From an uncultured Candidatus Entotheonella sp. (lineage in GTDB: Bacteria; Tectomicrobia; Entotheonellia; Entotheonellales; Entotheonellaceae), in contig OY282375.1 in the NCBI GenBank assembly GCA_958295825.1, positions 1,969,489-2,033,488 on the forward strand: a stretch of DNA of 64,000 bases, given 5' to 3'. Under the pieces are notes generated by a model. That model was not told the origin of the DNA. It saw only the letters and a program-made list of their open reading frames with translations, and ran no database searches. Numbering within the stretch: the stretch's first letter is position 1; each line of letters starts with the position of its first letter. The position numbers and the translations under genes are program-made. Positions 44,153 through 52,842 of the stretch are shown in pieces.

Positions 44153-46455
44153 GGCGAAACTGCTTGCGGTTCTGACGCATCCGGGGACGCCGCAGCTTCT
44201 TCGGGCGCCGTTTCGGTAGCGCACGTGGGGCAGCGCAGGGTGACCCCCTTCTTGGTACGCTTTTCCAGGAGATACGGCGTGGCACACTGCGCACAGGACT
44301 GCGGCACCGGACGCTGCCAAGTGGTGAACGTACATTTCGGATAATTGTTACAGCCGAAGAAAATGCGCCCGCGCCGCGTGCGCCGCGTGCGCCGCTGCAC
44401 GATAACGCCGCCGCAGCCATCCTCGGGACAATCCATGACCACCCCTCCGAGCGGGCGCGTCGTCTTGCATTCGGGATAGCCGGTGCACGCCAGAAACTCG
44501 CCGAACCGGCCTCGCCGTACGGCCATCGGCTTGCCACATTTGTCGCAGAATGTCTCGGTCTGCGGCTGCTGGATTGCCTGCGCGGCGCCGTTCGTGGAAG
44601 ACGGCAATTCGGCGGTGTTCTTGCACTTCGGATAGGCCGAGCAAGCCATGAAGCGCCCAAAACGTCCCCAGCGGATCACCATGCCGCTGCCGCATTTGTC
44701 GCACACTTCGTCCGTCTCTTCGACTTCCTTCTTGATGCCGCGCATCTTCTGCGTGGCACGCTGGAGATCCCCTTCGAAGGATTCGTAGAAGCCGTGCAAG
44801 GTGTCCACCCAGTCGTGTCGGCCCGCTTCGATCTGGTCAAGCTTGTCCTCCAACTGAGCAGTGAACTGCACGTTCAACAAGTCGGGAAAATTCTCGACCA
44901 GCAGGCCGGTGATGGTGATGCCGAGTTCGGTAGGCACGAGCTTGCGCTCCTGGTCCTCCACGTACTGCCGGTCGCGCAGGGTGCCGAGAATGGAGGCGTA
45001 GGTGCTGGGACGCCCGATGCCGAGTTTTTCCAGCTCACTGACCAAGGAAGCCTCGGTGTAACGCGGCGGCGGCTGTGTGAAATGCTGATTGGGCACCAAT
45101 TCGCGGGCCTCCACCCGCTGGCCTTCTTGCAGCGGCGGCAGCGTCGGGTTGTGACCGTCCTCTTGCTTGGCGGTGGTATCGGGCTGCGATTCCTCGTACA
45201 GCACCGTGAAACCTGCAAAGCGCATCACCGCGCCGGTGGCGCGAAACGAATACGGCGCCGCTTCCACGTCAACCCGCGTCTGGTCGATGACCGCCGCGCT
45301 CATCTGGCTAGCTACCAGCCGGTTCCAGATCAGCCTATAGAGAGCAAGCTGCTCGGGGGATAGGTGCGGCTTGAGGCTGCCCGGCGAGCGCAGTACCGAG
45401 GTGGGCCGGATCGCCTCGTGCGCCTCCTGCGCCCCCTTCTGCTGGCGATGCTTGCGAGGCTTGGCCGCCACGTAGTCCTTGCCGTAGTGTTCGGCAATGT
45501 AGGCTTGCGTTTCCTGTACAGCGTCATCGGCCAGCCGCGTCGAGTCGGTCCGCATATAGGTGATCAGGCCGGTCTCGCCGGCGTCACCGATGGGCAGACC
45601 CTCGTAGAGCCGCTGCGCCACCCGCATGGTGCGCTGGGCGGTGAAACGCAGCTTGCGCACCGCCTCCTGCTGCAGAGTGCTGGTGGTAAACGGCGGGGCG
45701 GGCTGACGCCGCCGGGCGGTTTTGCGGACCTTGGCAATCGTATATTTCGCGCCGCGCAGGTCGGCCACGATGCGCTCGGCCTCTTCCCCGCTGGGGATGT
45801 TGGCCTTCTTGCCCTCGATGGCGTGCAGATAAGCCTTGAACGGCTTCTCCGGCTCCGCCGCCATGGTGGCGTTGATACTCCAGTATTCGCGCGGCACGAA
45901 CGCCTTAATGGCCTGTTCACGGTCGCAGATGATGCGCAGCGCCACCGACTGCACCCGCCCGGCGCTCAGGCCGCCCTGAACGTTCTGCCACAGCAGCGGG
46001 CTGATTTTGTAGCCCACCAGCCGGTCGAGCAGACGGCGCGCCTGCTGCGCCGACACCTTGTGTTCGTCGATGCGCCCGGGATTTTGCAACGCCTCGGACA
46101 CGCCCTTGCGGGTGATCTCGTTCAACAGCACGCGGTACACCTGGTCCGGAGACGTTTGATTCAGCTCGCTGGCAATGTGCCAGGCAATCGCCTCGCCTTC
46201 GCGGTCCGGGTCCGGCGCCAGGAATACTTGGGACGCCTTCTTGGCCTCCGACCTCAGTTCCTGCAACACCTGCTTCTTACCCTGAATGGTGACGTACTCC
46301 GGGGCGAAATTACGTGCCGTGTCGATGCCCAAGCGCCGCTTGGGCAAGTCCTTCACGTGGCCCACCGAAGCCTTCACCGTGTAGTCTGGACCCAGATATT
46401 TCTTGATCGTCCGCGCTTTCGCCGGAGATTCAACAATAATCAGGGATTTTGCCAT
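44149..46455 (-). CDS. topA: DNA topoisomerase I
   Basis: Relaxes negative supercoils. The Toprim domain starts SLIIVESPAKARTIKKYLG, with acidic residues in APDPDREGEAIAWHI. The catalytic Tyr300 is in GLITYMRTDSTRL. The C-terminal region has three zinc ribbons of the type CDKCGSG...C..YPKC, plus a fourth Cys4 motif (CAQC...CPTC) near the end, a common arrangement. 768 residues. It is 43 bp after dprA and starts the coupled topA-trmFO pair. Confidence 0.97.
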   Translation of the reverse strand: MAKSLIIVESPAKARTIKKYLGPDYTVKASVGHVKDLPKRRLGIDTARNFAPEYVTIQGKKQVLQELRSEAKKASQVFLAPDPDREGEAIAWHIASELNQTSPDQVYRVLLNEITRKGVSEALQNPGRIDEHKVSAQQARRLLDRLVGYKISPLLWQNVQGGLSAGRVQSVALRIICDREQAIKAFVPREYWSINATMAAEPEKPFKAYLHAIEGKKANIPSGEEAERIVADLRGAKYTIAKVRKTARRRQPAPPFTTSTLQQEAVRKLRFTAQRTMRVAQRLYEGLPIGDAGETGLITYMRTDSTRLADDAVQETQAYIAEHYGKDYVAAKPRKHRQQKGAQEAHEAIRPTSVLRSPGSLKPHLSPEQLALYRLIWNRLVASQMSAAVIDQTRVDVEAAPYSFRATGAVMRFAGFTVLYEESQPDTTAKQEDGHNPTLPPLQEGQRVEARELVPNQHFTQPPPRYTEASLVSELEKLGIGRPSTYASILGTLRDRQYVEDQERKLVPTELGITITGLLVENFPDLLNVQFTAQLEDKLDQIEAGRHDWVDTLHGFYESFEGDLQRATQKMRGIKKEVEETDEVCDKCGSGMVIRWGRFGRFMACSAYPKCKNTAELPSSTNGAAQAIQQPQTETFCDKCGKPMAVRRGRFGEFLACTGYPECKTTRPLGGVVMDCPEDGCGGVIVQRRTRRTRRGRIFFGCNNYPKCTFTTWQRPVPQSCAQCATPYLLEKRTKKGVTLRCPTCATETAPEEAAASPDASEPQAVSP

Positions 46456-46498
46456 GATCGATCATCACTCCCAGGTGCCAGGGGCTTTCTCTTAAAAA

Positions 46499-47623
46499 TT
46501 AACTTCGTGCGAAAAATTTGCCGGGAAACTGCCGCACCATGCCTCGCAACTCAAGGGTAGCTAATATACCGGCGACAACGTGGGCTGGCAATTGGCTGGC
46601 GTGAATCACCGCCTCGATGTGGCTCTCCTCGCCGCCGAGCAGCGCCAGAATCTGCGATTCCTGCGGCGACAGATCGGCCGGCGCCGCCTCGACGAGCGCC
46701 TGCGCGGCGGCGTGCTGCTGCAATGCCGCGGTGCGCACCGCATCGGGCAACTCGTCCAGAATGTCGCCGACACCAGTTATCAGTTTGGCACCTCCTTGGA
46801 TCAGGCGGTGCGTGCCGCGGCTGCTCTCGACATCGATGCGGCCCGGCACCGCGAACACCTCGCGGCCTTGCTCGACGGCATGGTGCGCGGTGTGCAGCGA
46901 ACCGCTGCGGTCGGAGGCTTCTACCACCAGCACACCCAAGGACAAGCCACTGATGATGCGGTTGCGACGCGGAAAATTCCAGCGGTCGGGCTTGGTGTCG
47001 AAGGCAAACTCCGACACCACGGCGCCCTGGTCACGAACGGCGTCATACAAACGGCGGTGCTCGGCGGGGTAGATGCGGTTGACGCCGCAGCCGAGCACGG
47101 CAATGGTCCTGCCGCCGGCCCGCAGCGCGCCTTGGTGCGCCAGGCTATCAATCCCACGCGCCAGACCGCTGACAACCGTGAAGCCATGCTCCGCCAGTTC
47201 GGCGCCGAAACGCTTGGCCATCAACTGGCCGTAGTGGCTCGGCCGGCGCGACCCGACCACCGCCATGGCCAGCTTGTCCGCGGGCAGCAATTCGCCGCGC
47301 ACGTACAGCACCGGCGGCGGGTCCGGCAACCATCGCAGCAGGTCGGGGTACGTCGCGTCGGCAAAGGTGACGAGCTGCGCCCAGTTGGCCTCCAAGCGTT
47401 CGCATTCCTGCGTGAACGCCGTGCCTTGCCGCACCGCCGCCAGTTTGTCGCGGAGGCCGGGAACAACCCGCTCCAATTCCGGCACACCATGATGCTGCAA
47501 CCGCGACAGGTCGTTCGGCGTCGCCATATGCCGGGCGATCTGCCCACGCACGGCCGGCCAGTTGTCGCATACCATGTTGAGCGCTAACCAAGACGCGGCG
47601 TCGGAGGAAATCGTGGAGGTCAT
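46499..47623 (-). CDS. dprA: DprA/Smf DNA-processing protein
   Basis: Loads RecA onto incoming single-stranded DNA during transformation. The Rossmann-like core has AVVGSRRPSHYGQLMAKRFG, VVSGLARGIDSLAHQGAL and VLGCGVNRIYPAEHRRLY. A C-terminal winged-helix domain covers residues ~310-374 (SPQESQILALLGGEESHIEA). The N-terminal SAM-like region is shortened but present. 374 residues. Presence of DprA alone does not prove natural competence. Confidence 0.95.
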   Translation of the reverse strand: MTSTISSDAASWLALNMVCDNWPAVRGQIARHMATPNDLSRLQHHGVPELERVVPGLRDKLAAVRQGTAFTQECERLEANWAQLVTFADATYPDLLRWLPDPPPVLYVRGELLPADKLAMAVVGSRRPSHYGQLMAKRFGAELAEHGFTVVSGLARGIDSLAHQGALRAGGRTIAVLGCGVNRIYPAEHRRLYDAVRDQGAVVSEFAFDTKPDRWNFPRRNRIISGLSLGVLVVEASDRSGSLHTAHHAVEQGREVFAVPGRIDVESSRGTHRLIQGGAKLITGVGDILDELPDAVRTAALQQHAAAQALVEAAPADLSPQESQILALLGGEESHIEAVIHASQLPAHVVAGILATLELRGMVRQFPGKFFARS

Positions 47624-47651
47624 GGCGGCGTTTACAACCCGCTGGGGTTTA

Positions 47652-47720
47652 CGTTATAGTCACGGCTTTCGCGCCCAAACTGCTTTGCGGAAACCCTGTC
47701 CAGGGTAGTTCACTATAACG
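47652..47720. promoter_or_regulatory. divergent promoter region with symmetric TATAAC boxes
   Basis: CGTTATAGT at 47652-47660 and ACTATAACG at 47712-47720 form a perfect nine-base inverted pair. Each reads TATAAC outward, toward dprA and toward ppiD, as candidate -10 boxes. No good -35 box accompanies either, so the promoter role is tentative, and the pair might instead be an operator. Confidence 0.4.
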
Positions 47721-47790
47721 AGAAACGGAATCGGCAACAACGGCTTCATTCCAGGGCCGCGAGGCTCGGCCGGTATTCAAGGGGACCCCG

Positions 47791-49725
47791 ATGTTAAAAC
47801 AGATGCGCGAGGCCCAGGCATGGATGATCAAAGGCGTGCTGTGGGCTGTCGTCCTTGCCTTTGTGGTAACGATTTTCTATTCCTGGGGCGTGCAGTCCAG
47901 TTCCGGCCCGGCGCGCACGGAAGTGGCCACGCTGTGGGGGCAAGGGATCGAGGCGGCTGAATTCCAGCGCACCCAGAACGCCCTGTATCGACAGTACCGG
48001 CAGGTTTTCGGCAACCAGCCCGACATGGACCTGCGCGAGCACTTCAACTTTCGCCAGATGGCTCTCGAGCAGATCGTCAGCCGCGCCCTGCTCCTGCGCA
48101 TAGCCGAAGAAAACGGCCTGGAGGTCACCGACGCTGAGCTCTATGCCCACATCGCCCGCCAACCCGGTTTTCAGAACCCACCGGGGCAATTCGATTCCGA
48201 CCGCTACCGCGCCGCCCTGGCGAGCGTGGTACCGCCGGTATCCATGCAACAGTTCGAGGATGAACAGCGCCGCAGCCTGATGCAGTCCAAGGTCTTCGCC
48301 TTGGTGCAACAGGGTGCCCAAGTCACCGACGCTGAAGCCGAACAGACCTACCGCCACGAGCATCAGCAGGTCAACGTGCGCTACGTCACCCTCGTCCCGA
48401 GCCTGTTCGAGGCCGAAGCCGCCGTCAGCGACGAAGAGGTGCAGACCCACTACGACACTTACAAAGAGTCCTACCGCGAGCCCGAGAAACGACAGATTCG
48501 CTACCTCACCGTGACCGCAGAGCCTTTTCAGGCGGCACGAGAATTCTCTGACGACGAGATCAGCGCCTATTACGACAGCCATCCGGAAGCCTTCGTCCGG
48601 CGTGAGGAAACGCGGGCCCGGCATATTCTGTTCAGGTTGCCCCAAAATGCCTCTGCAGAGCAGGAGGAACGAGTACGCGGTCTCGCTCAAGGCGTGCTTG
48701 ATGACCTACGCGGCGGCGCCGACTTTGCAGCCGCGGCAGCCGAACATTCCGAGGATGAGGGCACCGCCGAGGCGGGGGGTGACCTGGGCTTCTTCCCGCG
48801 TGGTCGGATGATGCCACCGCTCGAAGAAGCCGCTTTTTCGCTGCCCATCGGGGAACTCAGCGATCCGGTGCGCACTAAGTTGGGCTTCCACATCCTGCGC
48901 GTCGAGGAACGGATGGAAGCCGGCATCAAGCCACTCGAGGAGGCGCGACAGGCAGTGAGCGACGCTCTACAGGAGGAGAAAGCCAGGGAAGCCGCCTTGG
49001 TCTTCGTAGACGACCTCGTAGTCGCGATGGATGAGGCGCCGGAGCGATTCGTGGAATTGGCGGACCAGCACGGTCTGGAAGTGGCGACCACGCCCTTTGT
49101 AGAAGCCGCCGGGCTCATTGAGGAGTTGGCCCAAGCGCCGCAGCTCATCGGCCGGGCTTTCGCATTGCGCGGGCAGGCGGTTGATGCCGTGGTTGGCGCG
49201 AACGGCAACCACTACATCTTCCAGGTCGCCGAGACCCAACCCGACAAGGTGCCGCCGCTGGAGGACATCGTGGAGCGCGTCACCCGGGACGCGCGCGACA
49301 GCAAGGGCGCCGGCTTGGCTTCGGAGGCGGGTGCCGAATGGGTGGCGCAGTTGCGCGACGGCGCAGCGCTGGCGGAGTTGGCTGGTGCCTTGGAATTACA
49401 GGTGACCGAGACCGACTGGTTCAGCCGCAACGAGCCAGTTCCCGACCTCGGCAACGTGAGCGAGTTCCGCCGTGCGGCATTTCAACTGCGACCCAACGAG
49501 GCCGAGGCGGTCGGCGAAGGCGACCGCACCTACGTGGTTCAGGTGATCGAATACCGAGATGCCGACATGAACACCTTCAAGGCAGACCTGCCGGACTACC
49601 GCCGACAACTGCTTGCTCAGAAGCAAAACCGACTGGTCCAGGCGTTTCAGGAGTCTCTCGCCACACAGTATCAGCAATTGCTGCGCGACGGCGATCTGGT
49701 GGTTAACTCGCAGTACGTTTTCTAA
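47791..49725 (+). CDS. ppiD: PpiD/SurA-type membrane-anchored peptidyl-prolyl isomerase chaperone
   Basis: A 644-residue periplasmic chaperone held by one N-terminal helix (residues 13-32, IKGVLWAVVLAFVVTIFYSW). A SurA-N-like region follows (about 40-190), then a parvulin domain near residues 270-372 (ARHILFRLPQ to KLGFHILRVEER, with the GGDLGFFPRGRMMPP loop). A second, weaker PPIase-like region lies near 450-600. It aids folding of exported and outer-membrane proteins at the Sec exit. Monocistronic context, with dprA divergent. Confidence 0.9.
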   Translation: MLKQMREAQAWMIKGVLWAVVLAFVVTIFYSWGVQSSSGPARTEVATLWGQGIEAAEFQRTQNALYRQYRQVFGNQPDMDLREHFNFRQMALEQIVSRALLLRIAEENGLEVTDAELYAHIARQPGFQNPPGQFDSDRYRAALASVVPPVSMQQFEDEQRRSLMQSKVFALVQQGAQVTDAEAEQTYRHEHQQVNVRYVTLVPSLFEAEAAVSDEEVQTHYDTYKESYREPEKRQIRYLTVTAEPFQAAREFSDDEISAYYDSHPEAFVRREETRARHILFRLPQNASAEQEERVRGLAQGVLDDLRGGADFAAAAAEHSEDEGTAEAGGDLGFFPRGRMMPPLEEAAFSLPIGELSDPVRTKLGFHILRVEERMEAGIKPLEEARQAVSDALQEEKAREAALVFVDDLVVAMDEAPERFVELADQHGLEVATTPFVEAAGLIEELAQAPQLIGRAFALRGQAVDAVVGANGNHYIFQVAETQPDKVPPLEDIVERVTRDARDSKGAGLASEAGAEWVAQLRDGAALAELAGALELQVTETDWFSRNEPVPDLGNVSEFRRAAFQLRPNEAEAVGEGDRTYVVQVIEYRDADMNTFKADLPDYRRQLLAQKQNRLVQAFQESLATQYQQLLRDGDLVVNSQYVF

Positions 49726-49840
49726 TCCGCGCCGCCGGTCGCCCCGCATGAACGCGGGCTCAAGGCCGTCGGTTACACACGCACGTTTCGTGGCTTGCCG
49801 GAAATGCACGGCGTGCCAATCGTGTCAGGAAGGAGTCGAT

Positions 49841-50122
49841 ATGCCTGTAGTAGTACGCATCCCCACCCCATTGCAGAAGTTCACGCAGAATCAGAGCGCG
49901 GTTGAAGTCGGCGGCACCACCATTGATGGCGTGGTAGGCGAGCTTGACGCGCGGTTTCCCGGCATTCGCGAGCGCCTGTGCGACGATAGCGGCGCCATCC
50001 GCAAATTCATCAACCTCTATCTGAACGATGAGGACATTCGTTTCATGGACGGCGAGAAAACGGCTGTGCAAGACGGCGATGAGCTAGCCATCATCCCCGC
50101 GATCGCCGGCGGCCGCCGGTAA
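49841..50122 (+). CDS. ThiS/MoaD-family ubiquitin-like sulfur carrier with Gly-Gly-Arg-Arg end
   Basis: A 93-residue beta-grasp protein. VVVRIPTPLQKFT begins the fold and ELAIIPAIAGG is the characteristic end, in the pattern of CysO and MoaD-like carriers. Two arginines follow the diglycine (residues 90-91), so the C-terminus must be trimmed before activation by an E1-like enzyme, as is known for QbsE-like carriers trimmed by a JAMM peptidase. The start is the ATG after CAGGAAGGAGTCGAT. No E1, cysteine synthase or JAMM gene is in the window. The next gene starts 21 bp later. Confidence 0.85.
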   Translation: MPVVVRIPTPLQKFTQNQSAVEVGGTTIDGVVGELDARFPGIRERLCDDSGAIRKFINLYLNDEDIRFMDGEKTAVQDGDELAIIPAIAGGRR

Positions 50123-50143
50123 GACGGGAGCCGCAAACCATCC

Positions 50144-51637
50144 ATGACCTCCACCGACGACAACCCGGAACAGCTTCTCGACGCTTGCAAGACCTACCAT
50201 CGTAGCGTCGCTTTGGCCCACCTCGACACCCCGCCTGGTGAGGCGCGGGATGCCAAGCTGGCCGAGGCAATGGCGCAAACTGAACCCGCCTGCACGATTC
50301 CTGCCCTCCGGACTTTTGCCAACCTCGGCGCCAACTCCCCGGAGGCGCAGCGGCCCGCCATGCGGCGCCTCAACGCCTGGGGACTCGGTATGCACGTGCA
50401 ACAGAGGCTACGGCCGACTTGGCACGCCGCGCAGTCCCGACTGCAAGGCGCCACCTGTTACGTTGATGAAGAGGCCATCCCGCTACGCCACGCCTTTACC
50501 CACATGGCCGCCGAACGGCGCCGCGACCAGCGGGCGGCCATCGAATCGGCCGTCGTGGCGCAGCTTGGCACGGTCAATGAACCCTTTGAGGCATACTTCG
50601 AAGCGCACCGGCGCACTGCCGCCGACCTCGGTTTTGATTCCCCGGACGGCCTGTGGCGCCGTATCGTGGATATGGACGCCGCCGCGCAGCAGGATGCGGC
50701 AATCAAGGTTCTGGAAGAAACCCGCGAGGTGTACGTCGATCTGCTGGCCTGGGCGGTCAAGCAACGCCTGCGCCTGCCGCTCAGCCAATTGCGGCGGCAC
50801 GACGTTCTGGCGTTGTTCACCTTCGCCGAGTACCAGCAGTATTACCAGCCGGGCGCGCTGGTGCCCGCCATGCAAGCCTGCTGCCGGCACATGGGGCTGG
50901 ACCCGAACGCCGATGGCCGCCTGACCTGGCGCGAACGCCCCAGCCACTTCGGCCCGCCGGAAGCCCTCGCGCTCCACGTTCCCGACGAGGTCTTTCTCGC
51001 CTACCCACCCATCAGCAGCATCAAGGGCGCCGAGCTTTGGGCCAGCGCCTTGGGCCGCGCGCTGCTGTGGGCCCACGCCGAGCCGGACCTGCCGCTGGTC
51101 AACCGCCTCCTCGCGGATCCGGCCATTGCCGAGAGCAGCGCTTGCCTGCTGGCCGAATTGGTGGCCCATCCCGACTGGCTGCAGCACTATCTGTCCGTGC
51201 ACGTGGATGAGAATTACCGGTTATGGCGCCGGCTCGACCGTCTTTACCGACTGCGCCGGCAGTTGGGCCGTTTCCTGTTCACCCGCCACCTGTACACCAC
51301 CGATTCCCTGGCCGCCGCCGCCGACACCTACCGCGATCTGATGATGGAAGCCTGCTGCGTCGATTACGCGCCGGAATACTACCTGCTTGATGTTGATTGG
51401 CACTATGAGTCGGTTACCGCCCTGTGGAGCCAAAACCTGGCCTGCGTTCTCATGCAAACCCTGTACCAGCAGTTCGCCACCGACTGGTTCCGCAACCCCG
51501 ACAGCGGCGCTTGGCTGCGCCACTACTGGCCCAGCGCCCTGGGTGAGTCCGTGAACGACCTGTTGCAGAGGCACCTGGACGCCTCTGAATGGACAGCGGC
51601 TCTGTTTGCCGAGATGCTTTCGGAAGAGAGGTTGTAA
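50144..51637 (+). CDS. M3-like peptidase homologue lacking the zinc-binding HExxH motif
   Basis: A 497-residue helical protein. The segment GAELWASALGRALLWAHAEP, then IAESSACLLAELVAHPDWLQ, follows the layout of M3/M2-type metallopeptidases, where HELGH, about 25 residues, then an E-containing helix are normal. Here the five motif positions read Ser301-Ala-Leu-Gly-Arg305, so both histidines and the catalytic Glu are gone, while the third ligand position (Glu330) is kept. It is therefore probably a pseudoenzyme. The family link is my inference from the pattern. It follows the sulfur-carrier gene by 21 bp, suggesting cotranscription and perhaps a shared function. Confidence 0.6.
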   Translation: MTSTDDNPEQLLDACKTYHRSVALAHLDTPPGEARDAKLAEAMAQTEPACTIPALRTFANLGANSPEAQRPAMRRLNAWGLGMHVQQRLRPTWHAAQSRLQGATCYVDEEAIPLRHAFTHMAAERRRDQRAAIESAVVAQLGTVNEPFEAYFEAHRRTAADLGFDSPDGLWRRIVDMDAAAQQDAAIKVLEETREVYVDLLAWAVKQRLRLPLSQLRRHDVLALFTFAEYQQYYQPGALVPAMQACCRHMGLDPNADGRLTWRERPSHFGPPEALALHVPDEVFLAYPPISSIKGAELWASALGRALLWAHAEPDLPLVNRLLADPAIAESSACLLAELVAHPDWLQHYLSVHVDENYRLWRRLDRLYRLRRQLGRFLFTRHLYTTDSLAAAADTYRDLMMEACCVDYAPEYYLLDVDWHYESVTALWSQNLACVLMQTLYQQFATDWFRNPDSGAWLRHYWPSALGESVNDLLQRHLDASEWTAALFAEMLSEERL

Positions 51638-51708
51638 GTGGGATTCCTGGGAATAGTTTACCGGTAGGCAAAGCGTCCCAAGGCAATGGAGAAGCTGGTC
51701 GGGTGGGT

Positions 51709-52842
51709 CTAACCCTTGTCAATTAAGAACAGAAACTCGCGATTGGGAGACGCCGCGTCACGAAGCCATTCGTTGGTCCACTTCATTCCTGCCATGACGT
51801 TGCGCTTGTAGTCCAACTCGATGATATCAACGACATCGCCACTTGCAGAAAGAATATCGTTCACCTCATGCGCGGTTGCGCGGCCGCCCGAGCTATAAGA
51901 GAGAATGATCCAACGTGCCGCCGTGGATTGGATCAGACGTTCGATCGCTTCAACCGCGAGGAATCGTCCTGAGTCAGGATTCCTTTGGAATTCTTCAAAT
52001 ACCGACCTTGAGACAAGGTCAGACGTATCATTTCTACGCATGGCTTTGCCAAACAATGCTGGTTCGTCATTGAGACAAATGGTTGTCCATACGTGATAGT
52101 ATGACGCGTACCGTACTCGTGAAGGTGGCATTTTTTCGTTATTGGAACCGTACGGTGGATCAAAGTACGCAAGGTCGACGGCACGGTTAACAGCGTTGAA
52201 TATGTCTCCGCGCATGACTTGATTTTCTTTTGTATTGACGAATAGATTTGGTACTTCGAGATGCAACTCGTTATAGGACCGAGGCGACCATTTCCTAAGA
52301 TACGACACAAAATGACCAAGTGTATTGTCTACCCGATCCAAACTCAGGATCAGGCTTGTTAATGCAACAGCCTTCTCGGCTGGTGAGAGCGAAAGATTGT
52401 CGATCTCCTCACGGATACCATCCAATCTGCGAGTATTGTGAATCTGCCAGGGTTTTTTGAGGCCATCGCGCTGAACGGCCACACCGCCGTTTGGTTGACC
52501 GCCATAGTGTTGAGTGAACCAACCTTCCTTGGGCGGAACACGGTTCAAATGACGGATCAACGGCAGGTAGTACTCTCTCGGCTCAGGATTCAGCAGATAA
52601 CAAATTCCAAAATTTTCCGACCAAACAGCAATATCATTACTGATCACCTGATATCCTGACTGGGCAAATGCTTGGGATACGCGAGTTGACCCGGCAAAAC
52701 CATCAAGGACGGTTTTTGCCCCCGTTCGTTGCGTTAATTCAAGAATGTAGGGTAAGAGTCTGCGCTTTGAACCCGCATATTTGATACCTTCCGTAGGGGG
52801 GGCATCGACAACGATATCATCGAACAGCGGCAAGTTGTTCAT
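51709..52842 (-). CDS. DNA adenine methyltransferase, D12 class (type II modification)
   Basis: A 377-residue N6-adenine methyltransferase. The AdoMet motif is TVLDGFAGSTRVSQAF near residues 44-59, and the catalytic motif is LAYFDPPYGSNNEK near residue 230. IKYAGSKRRLLPYI is the typical D12-class N-terminus. It overlaps the upstream restriction gene by ATGA, so methylase and nuclease form a type II R-M pair; the modified site cannot be read. Codon choice and base composition are visibly AT-richer than in the flanking genes, which points to recent transfer. Confidence 0.9.
   Translation of the reverse strand: MNNLPLFDDIVVDAPPTEGIKYAGSKRRLLPYILELTQRTGAKTVLDGFAGSTRVSQAFAQSGYQVISNDIAVWSENFGICYLLNPEPREYYLPLIRHLNRVPPKEGWFTQHYGGQPNGGVAVQRDGLKKPWQIHNTRRLDGIREEIDNLSLSPAEKAVALTSLILSLDRVDNTLGHFVSYLRKWSPRSYNELHLEVPNLFVNTKENQVMRGDIFNAVNRAVDLAYFDPPYGSNNEKMPPSRVRYASYYHVWTTICLNDEPALFGKAMRRNDTSDLVSRSVFEEFQRNPDSGRFLAVEAIERLIQSTAARWIILSYSSGGRATAHEVNDILSASGDVVDIIELDYKRNVMAGMKWTNEWLRDAASPNREFLFLIDKG

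Noticed and set aside
45364..46560. 398-codon open frame antisense to topA
   Set aside because: Overlaps the Toprim and catalytic Tyr regions of topA; no independent support.
46580..47587. 335-codon open frame antisense to dprA
   Set aside because: Shadow frame; dprA has both core motifs and the winged helix.
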